From the NCBI GenBank assembly GCA_001662425.1, contig BDDC01002542.1, positions 1-12,144 of the forward strand: a stretch of DNA of 12,144 nucleotides, written 5' to 3'. Below are positions 1 to 6,600 of this stretch, piece after piece. Source of the DNA: Chlamydomonas sphaeroides. Its lineage: Eukaryota > Chlorophyta > Chlorophyceae > Chlamydomonadales > Chlamydomonadaceae. Each line of letters starts with the position of its first letter. Position 1 is the first letter of the stretch. Both the position numbers and the translations under genes were made by a program. The notes below the pieces were generated by a model. That model was not told where the DNA came from. It saw only the letters and a list, made by a program, of their open reading frames with translations, and ran no database searches.

Positions 1-66
<66 letters not shown>
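1..66. repeat. (CGGGCT)11 hexamer repeat
   Basis: Eleven perfect copies of CGGGCT start at the first base, so the true array is cut by the window edge. No stop is produced in any frame. It lies in a stretch with no supported exon. Confidence 0.95.
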
Positions 67-552
67 AGAGGAGCGGTGGCACAGCCAGCCGCCGCAGTGG
101 GAGGGGCGGCAGTCGAGGGTGATTGGGTTGTGGCGTGTGGCTTGCCCCCCCCCCTCGGCTGCGCTGCCTGCTCCCGTCCTCTGCACCCGCACCCACTGCT
201 TCTCCCACTGCTTCTCACACGCCGAGGGGCCCCCAATGCTGCCATAGGGTGGGTGCGGCCAGCGCTAGCCTGGGCCCGTGCCCCTGGGCCCCACGGCTGG
301 CGGGTAGGCCCGTGCGCCGTGCTTGTTGGGCCCCCCTCGGCCCCCCTGCCCCGCCCCCTCCGCCTCCCTGCCCCGCCCGCTTGGCCCCCCTGCCCCCGCC
401 CCCTCCGCCCCGCTGCCCTCTGCTCACAGCCCGGGGCGCGGCCGCCCTTGGACAAGGGAGCCTCCTGACTGCCTGGGATGCCCCCTTCCCCGTGCTCCAA
501 CCCCCGTCGGCCGGCACGCCCCCCGACTCAGCTGCCCCTCTGCCCCCCTCAC
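67..552 (-). other. Intronic or unresolved GC-rich stretch at the left edge
   Basis: Lies downstream of exon 12 of the FAM135-like gene. Holds a decayed copy of the exon 12 end (420-451) and C-rich simple sequence at about 320-420. No exon with both splice sites and matching phase could be supported. Confidence 0.45.
420..451 (-). repeat. Decayed copy of exon 12 3' end with pseudo-donor
   Basis: On the minus strand CCAAGGGCGGCCGCGCCCCG followed by GGCT and GTGAGCAGAGGGC parallels the real exon 12 end (minus strand of 546-575), CCAAGGCGGCCGCGCACCGC followed by AAC and GTGAGGGGGGCAG. Same orientation, about 125 nt downstream of the original. Confidence 0.65.
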
Positions 553-612
553 GTTGCGGTGCGCGGCCGCCTTGGCTGCAATGGCGTCGCGCGCGTGCGC
601 CGAGTCCCACAG
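553..612 (-). CDS. FAM135-like gene, exon 12 (last exon resolved)
   Basis: Acceptor CTCCCGCAG at 613, donor GTGAGG at 552. Encodes LWDSAHARDAIAAKAAAHRN (20 codons), in phase with exon 11. The gene continues to the left; no further exon could be supported between 552 and position 1. Confidence 0.6.
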
Positions 613-3600
613 CTGCGGGAGGGGTGGGGGATGGGTGGCGGTGGCGGTGGCGCAAAAGGGAGCGTGAGCGGCAGGGAGGGGCTGTCGGGGGCAGGAGCCG
701 GGGTGAGGTGAGGTGAGGTGAGGTGCCAGGCAGCAAGCATCATGGCAGGCCGCAGTCGGGGGCAAAAGCTAATAGGACAGGCATGGGCCGTGCTCTCGCT
801 ACCTCATGCGTGCGCCTGCGTGCGCTCACGAGCAAGGGCAGCGCCGCGCTCGCAACATACCATATCTAGAACACAAACATGCTAGGACACAAGGACTGCA
901 GCAGTCGCACATCCGGAACACCACGTGCTCGTGGCCAGCACAAACCCCACGGCCCCCCGGCCTCGCCATGCGCGGCCGGCCCCTTGCGAACAAGGGCAGA
1001 GCCGCGTCAGCAGCAGCTGAGAGCACTATACCTGAGATGCAGCAGCAGCTGAGAGCACTACATATGAGATGCAGCAGCAGCTGAGAGCACTACATCTGAG
1101 ATGCAGCAGCAGCTGAGAGCACTACATCTGAGATGTATTCTTGCTTCATCCATCGCACCCCAGCGGCCCCCGGCCTCCCCAAGTGCGGCCTGCCGCGCAC
1201 GCTGAAGGGCAGCACCGCGTCCGCAGCAGCTACAGCTACCAGACACGATTTGCCCAATTAAACCCCCTCCCAAACCCCCCATGTGGCTCTCACGATGAAG
1301 GGCAGCACCGCGTCCGGCTGCGCCTCCTCCCAGGCCGCCTTGATGTGGCGCATCAGCTCGCGGGGGCCGCTGCGCAGCACCCAGCCCAGCACCGCGCCGT
1401 CGGTAGCGCAGTCAGCCGCCAGACCAGCCAGCAGCGCGTCCAGCTCCTGGTGGGGGGGGGGGTAAAAGGGGGTTTAGGGTTTTAAGGGTTTTAGGGGGTT
1501 TGGGGGTTTTAGGGGGTTTTAGGGGTTACAAGTTGTAGAAGGGGAAGGGGAGGGGGAGTGGCGGGCCGGAGCCGGACCGCACATGGCGGGCTCGCGGGAC
1601 CGGGGGCGCATGAGCTTGGCCAGCCAGCCGGAACGTGATGCCGAGGGGCAGTGCGGTTGCGAATGGTGTTGGGCACACCCCTCACCCGTCACAGCATGGC
1701 ACGGCTACATAGCACACAGCACCATCATGACAACACTCATCACGACGTACCCGTCAAGACGAATAATGGTGCTCATGGTGCTAATGTTAGTGAATGGTGC
1801 ACATATCCCATAATACCATATCAATACCATATCAATACCATATCAATAGCATATAAATACCGGTGCTAATGCTAGTCAAAGCCCGCACCTGCAGCGCCGC
1901 CGCAGTGGTAGGGTGCGCCGCCAGCCCCCGGGCAAACTCCTCCAGCGTCGGCACATGCGAGAGCGCCGCCGCTTCCGCCAGCGCCGCGCCGCCGCCGCCA
2001 CCCCCTCCGCCGCCGCCGCCGCCGCCCCCGCCCCCGCCGCCGCCCGCCACCTCCCGGCCCCTGCTCAGCCGAGCCAGCGGCCCCGCCCCGGACGCGCGCA
2101 GCGTGCCCCGCAGCGGGCTGGCGGCGGCGCGCTGCGGCGACCCGGGCACGGCGGCGGCACCGCCAGGCGCCGCCGCCGCCGCCGCCGGCCCGACGAGCGC
2201 GGCGGCGGCGCCGCCGGCGCCGCCGGCCGAGGCGAGCAGCGCTCGCAGCACGTCTAGGGTCTGCGGCGCGTAGCACTCGGGCGGTACGGAGCGCAGCAGC
2301 GCGATGCCCTTGTCGCGGCGGGCGGCGTGCGGCAGCACCAGCAGGCGGAAGGCGGCGGCCAGACGCTCGATGCGCTCGGCCTCGGTGGGGATGTGGGGCG
2401 TGCCTTGCTGAGGGGGGAGGTAGGGAGGGGGGTGGGAGGGGAGGCGGCGGAGCAATTGGAGGTTGGGGAAGACGGCTGCGCGAGCCACGCGGTTGCGTGT
2501 GCTCGTTTGCAAGGTACGCGCCCCGTGTGCTCGTTTGCAAGGTACGCGCCCCGTGGCCGAAATAGAGTACTGCCCCACAAGCGGCACGCCCCGGGTTGGT
2601 GGCACGCTGGTCGCGCGTCGGAAGAAAGGTGGGATGCGTTCAGATGCACCCGTGCACCCGGGAAGCAAAGCCCAGCGCCGCCTTGAAAGAACCCGATGCC
2701 CGCCCGCGTGCGTTCACAAACAGGTGGCACATAGTACGTGTGGTGGGTTGCGACACGACCGGCAGAGCGCCCTGACGCTGGGCCCTTCCATGCGGTTTGC
2801 GGCCAGAGCTGTTCACACGTGGATCAACATGGCTTTGCAACAAAAACGCCCACAGGTGACATCCAACGACCATGCATAATGGGCCTGCCCCTGTCTGGCC
2901 CCGCCTTGCCGCCGGCCGCCTCCGCTGCGTCGCGCACTCGAGGCGCCGCCGAGTGCCATTCACGTTGTTTACGGGATGTGAACAAGTGTGTGATGACGCA
3001 TGCGCCTCGTGCATGTATTAAGCCTCCCAGCTTGGCGCTGGGCGCCTCCACCACGTGGTGCTGTCAAGGCGCCATTGATACTGGTCCAAAGTTATGAGTC
3101 CTTATTATTATAATTAATCTTGCTATACTTTTCACAAAGTGTTTCTTTGGGCCGCACCTTTACGCTGGGCGCCTCCACCACATGGTGCAGCAGCCGGATG
3201 AGCCGCTTGCGCAGCTCCTGCGTGTGTGTGTGTGGGGGGGGGGGAAGGGTTGGGAAGGCGGGAGCGAGACGGCAGTGAGCGGGTGCCGGGGAGGGGGGGA
3301 GGGAGCGGCGGGAGGGCGCGGACGGGATCAGGCGGTGGGAAGGGCCAGAGTGGCGGCGCCGCTCGCCGGCCCCCGAAACGCCGAGCTCGCCAGCCACGCG
3401 CTGGTCGTGCTGCGCGCTAACCACTCTCTCACACGCCCGCGCCACCGCCCTCGTCAAGCCCTTCCCAATCCCAATGAAACGTTTTTTTTCAAATTCGTAA
3501 CCGAGCGTACAACCTACAACGCACTCATCATAACAGTTATTGTGAACGCTCATGCATCGCAATCGCTCATACAACGCAGCACGCGCCAACCTGGTCCCCG

Positions 3601-6600
3601 AAGTCCACCACGATGCCCAGCCCGCCTCCGCCACTGGCCGCGGCGCCGCCGGCCGCACTCCCACCGCCGCCGCCGCTGGGGCCCGCGCCGGCGCTGCGTG
3701 GGCAGGGTGGGGCCAGGACGGGGGCGAGGGTGGGGGCGACGGGTGGGGGCGAGGGGTGGGGGCGAGGGGTGGGGGCGAGGGGTGTGGGGGCGAGGGGCGG
3801 GGGCGAGGGGCGGGGGCGAGGGAAGGCCAGGGCAGGTGCAGGCGCGGCAGGGGCAGGGCGGCTGGGTCACGCCCACAGCCTGGGTGGGCCATTCATGGAG
3901 CCAGCGGAGCCGGCCCCCCTGCCACTGCCGCCGCCCCCCACGCGGCCGCGGCCCCTGCTGTGACTGACGACCGGTTCAAGTGCCACGCACGTCCGCTCAC
4001 ACCAGCACCGCCCCCGCCGATGGCGGATCGGTGCGAGGCCTCAACGCCCAATCCTCCTCATCACTATGTTGATTCTAATAATAATGTTGAGTATCAACTG
4101 CTATAATAATTGTAATAACACGAGGAGCCGCATGCGGCCGCCACATCAACTGGCGCGACGCGGTTGCTATCCCCACGCCCCAGCGATGGCCGGCCGATGA
4201 GAGGCTTCACTCACAAGCTGATAGCATGATAAAATAAACAAATAATAATAGTAACAATAAGAGTGATTTTAACAATTGTCATCATCACCATCATTATTCC
4301 GGCTCCCCGGCCTCACACCTGTGGGTGGACACGTCCGCGGCCGCGGCCACCGCCGCCGAGCCCGAGCCCGCCCAGTGCAGCGCTGCGCTGGTGCTGTGGG
4401 CGATGCCGGCTGCTGCATTGGAGGCGCCGGGCCGCCCGGGCGGGGGGGCCACGGCCACGCCGGCGGGCGTCAGACGAAACACCTGGGGGATGGGGGGAGG
4501 ATGGGGAGGATGGGGAGGATGGGGAGAAGGGGAGGGCGGGGTTCGCTGGGCCGGGGGTGGATGTGCAACCGGCGGGAGGGAGGACGGGGACAGGCGCGAG
4601 GCGCGGGGGGCCATGCGGATCGCGCGCTGGTCGTTGGGGCGGGGCCGAGGTCCAGGGGAGGTGCGAAGGGGCCCTCCGCACCGTACGGCCGCCGGTCTGG
4701 ACCCTGCTGTACTGCCGTACTGCCGTACAAGTGCATTCGAACACACCCCAAACCGGCAGCTCCGCCGAGGTCGAGCGCCACGTCCGGCGGGGCCCGGGCC
4801 AGACGGGACTGTGCTGTCACGACGGCATCCAAGGCAGCGGGCGCTGTGGAATGACGTGGCACCACTTTGTGTTTGGCAAACCCCCCCCATACACACACGC
4901 ACCTGCGCCGCCGTGGCGGGCGCGTCCGCGGTGCCGGGCGTGCTGGGGGTGCTGCCGCCGGGGCTGCCACCGACGTGCCTGCAGCCAGCAGGTGTGTGGG
5001 GGGGAGGCAGCATCGTGGTGAGAGGGGGGACTGTAATGGCCTGTAATGGCAAAAGGATGTGTCGCTGTGTGAATAGCAAACCACGGAGCGCAGGTAAGAG
5101 GGGGGGGGCTGGCCGCCGCGCTCTCGCCCTCGTGGGCGCTGCCCTCCCCCGGACCCGTGCCCCTGACCCCGGACCGCGGACCCCGGGACCCCGCCCCGGG
5201 CCCCTTGCACGTGGCCCCCTCCCCCGCCCCCCACCCAGCCCCGGCCTCCGAGCCCCCCGCCGCACCTCCCGTGCACGTCGTAGTGTCCGCCAGCGCCCGT
5301 CCGGCGACCCGAGTCCCCCACAAAGTGGCAGAGCCAGTTGCTGGCCACGGAGCGCGGGGTGAGCCTGGCGGGGCAGAGTCAGGGGGGTGGGGGGGAGGGC
5401 TTTGGGGTTACCGGCACGCTCCAGTACTGACACGTTGGGGGAGAGAGGGGGTTGTCGGGGCAGTGGCCGCACTCCCTCCCCCCAACCTACACGCACCCCA
5501 GCCTACCCAGCCCGGGGGGGCCCGAGCCCCAGAGAGGCGAGCGGCACCCTCTGCGCCCCCACTTCGCGTCCACCGAAACACACACACAAACACACACACA
5601 CACTGGGCCGCAGACACGTACCCTGGCACCATGTCGCGCGTCGCAAACCCGGCCAGCCCGCCGAATATGCCGGTGGCCGCCAGCCCAAAGTGCTCGTCGG
5701 AAAAGGTGCAGCCGTAGTATTCGGACAGCCCGCCCGCCAGCTTGGAGAGCGTCACGGTTTCGCGGGCCACGGTTTTGAGGTTGAACTCCTCCGGCACGTA
5801 GGAGGGGCTGGGGGCGGGGGATGACGGGGGAAAGGGCAGGGCGCAAAACACACACGGCCAGGCAGTCATGGCCATGCGCCACGCAGCCCATGTGCGCATG
5901 CACACGCAAAACACATTCCCCCCTCCCCGCCCTTTTCCCGCCCTTTCCCCGCCCTTTCCCCCCTTCCCCCGCCTCACTGCTCCAGGTTGGCCTCCTGGTA
6001 CAGCAACTCCAGCTCCACAGTGGGCGAGTAGGTGGGCAGCGCCTGGGGGGAGGGGGAGGGGCCGGCGGTGTTGGGGCATGGGGACATGCCGGCCACATTC
6101 CTCATAGTGGGCTACATTGCTCATTAGCTGATTCTCGCAAAGTTGGCCCCGGCTTGTCCCGGACTCGTCCGTGCGTGTAAGTAGACGAGCATCAGCGTGT
6201 GAATCGAGCATCCTACGTGCGCGAATCCACGGCCATCGCCACTCCCTCCCTCCCGCCTGCCTAACGTGGGGCTGCTGGCCTGCAGCGGTGCGGCACTGCA
6301 GCGCCGCCCGCCCGCCCCCCTCGTGCGCATTCGTATGCACATGTCACAAGCACACTGCATGCAGGCTATTATGTGAGCATGTGCACATAGAAAAGATGTA
6401 CCCTACGTGGATGTTGGCGAGGTAGATGCGGCCCTGCAGCGCCGTGTGCAGCTTGATCTCCTCGTAGCAGTAGCGGATGCGGAAGACCGCCGAGCGGAAC
6501 GACGCGCCGCCCTCGTCCGCCACCCAGCCGCCGCGGCGGTGGGCGGAGGGGTCGTGCGCTGTGGCGACTGGGCAGAGGGCAGAGGGCAGGGAGGCGCGCA

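Larger units (their letters stand above)
613..1293 (-). other. Intron 11 of FAM135-like gene, repeat-filled
   Basis: 681 nt between exons 11 and 12. Contains three decayed copies of the exon 11 end (near 827-848, 985-1008 and 1198-1223), a 32-bp tandem repeat, and a GAGGT pentamer run at about 704-724. No other exon supported. Confidence 0.55.
1447..1888 (-). other. Intron 10 of FAM135-like gene
   Basis: 442 nt. The donor-proximal half (about 1690-1880) is AT-rich with an 11-bp tandem repeat; the acceptor-proximal end is the telomere-like tract. A GC-rich part at 1560-1680 could hide a small exon, but no acceptor with matching phase was found. Confidence 0.5.
2408..3157 (-). other. Intron 9 of FAM135-like gene
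   Basis: 750 nt. From the donor it holds an AT-rich island (about 3090-3150), a near-copy of the exon 9 end (3036-3061), one copy of a dispersed repeat (about 2564-2660), and a 28-bp tandem duplication (2497-2552). No further exon supported. Confidence 0.55.

Noticed and set aside
1009..1137. CRISPR-like array
   Set aside because: The 32-bp units abut directly without unique spacers, and the context is a nuclear intron.
1464..1527. Chromosome end
   Set aside because: The tract is short, degenerate and flanked on both sides by exons of one gene, so it is interstitial.
1580..1690. Possible exon in intron 10, minus strand (GC-rich, donor-like GTGCGG)
   Set aside because: No acceptor with matching phase, and exons 10 and 11 already join in phase.
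3345..3405. Extra exon HDQRVAGELGVSGAGERRR in intron 8
   Set aside because: Acceptor-like CAG and correct phase, but no acceptable donor before the next exon. Direct joining of exons 8 and 9 is in phase without it.
4325..5362. Plus-strand open frame of about 345 codons
   Set aside because: Antisense to exons 5-7. Composition is that of GC-rich non-coding sequence, with no conserved segment.
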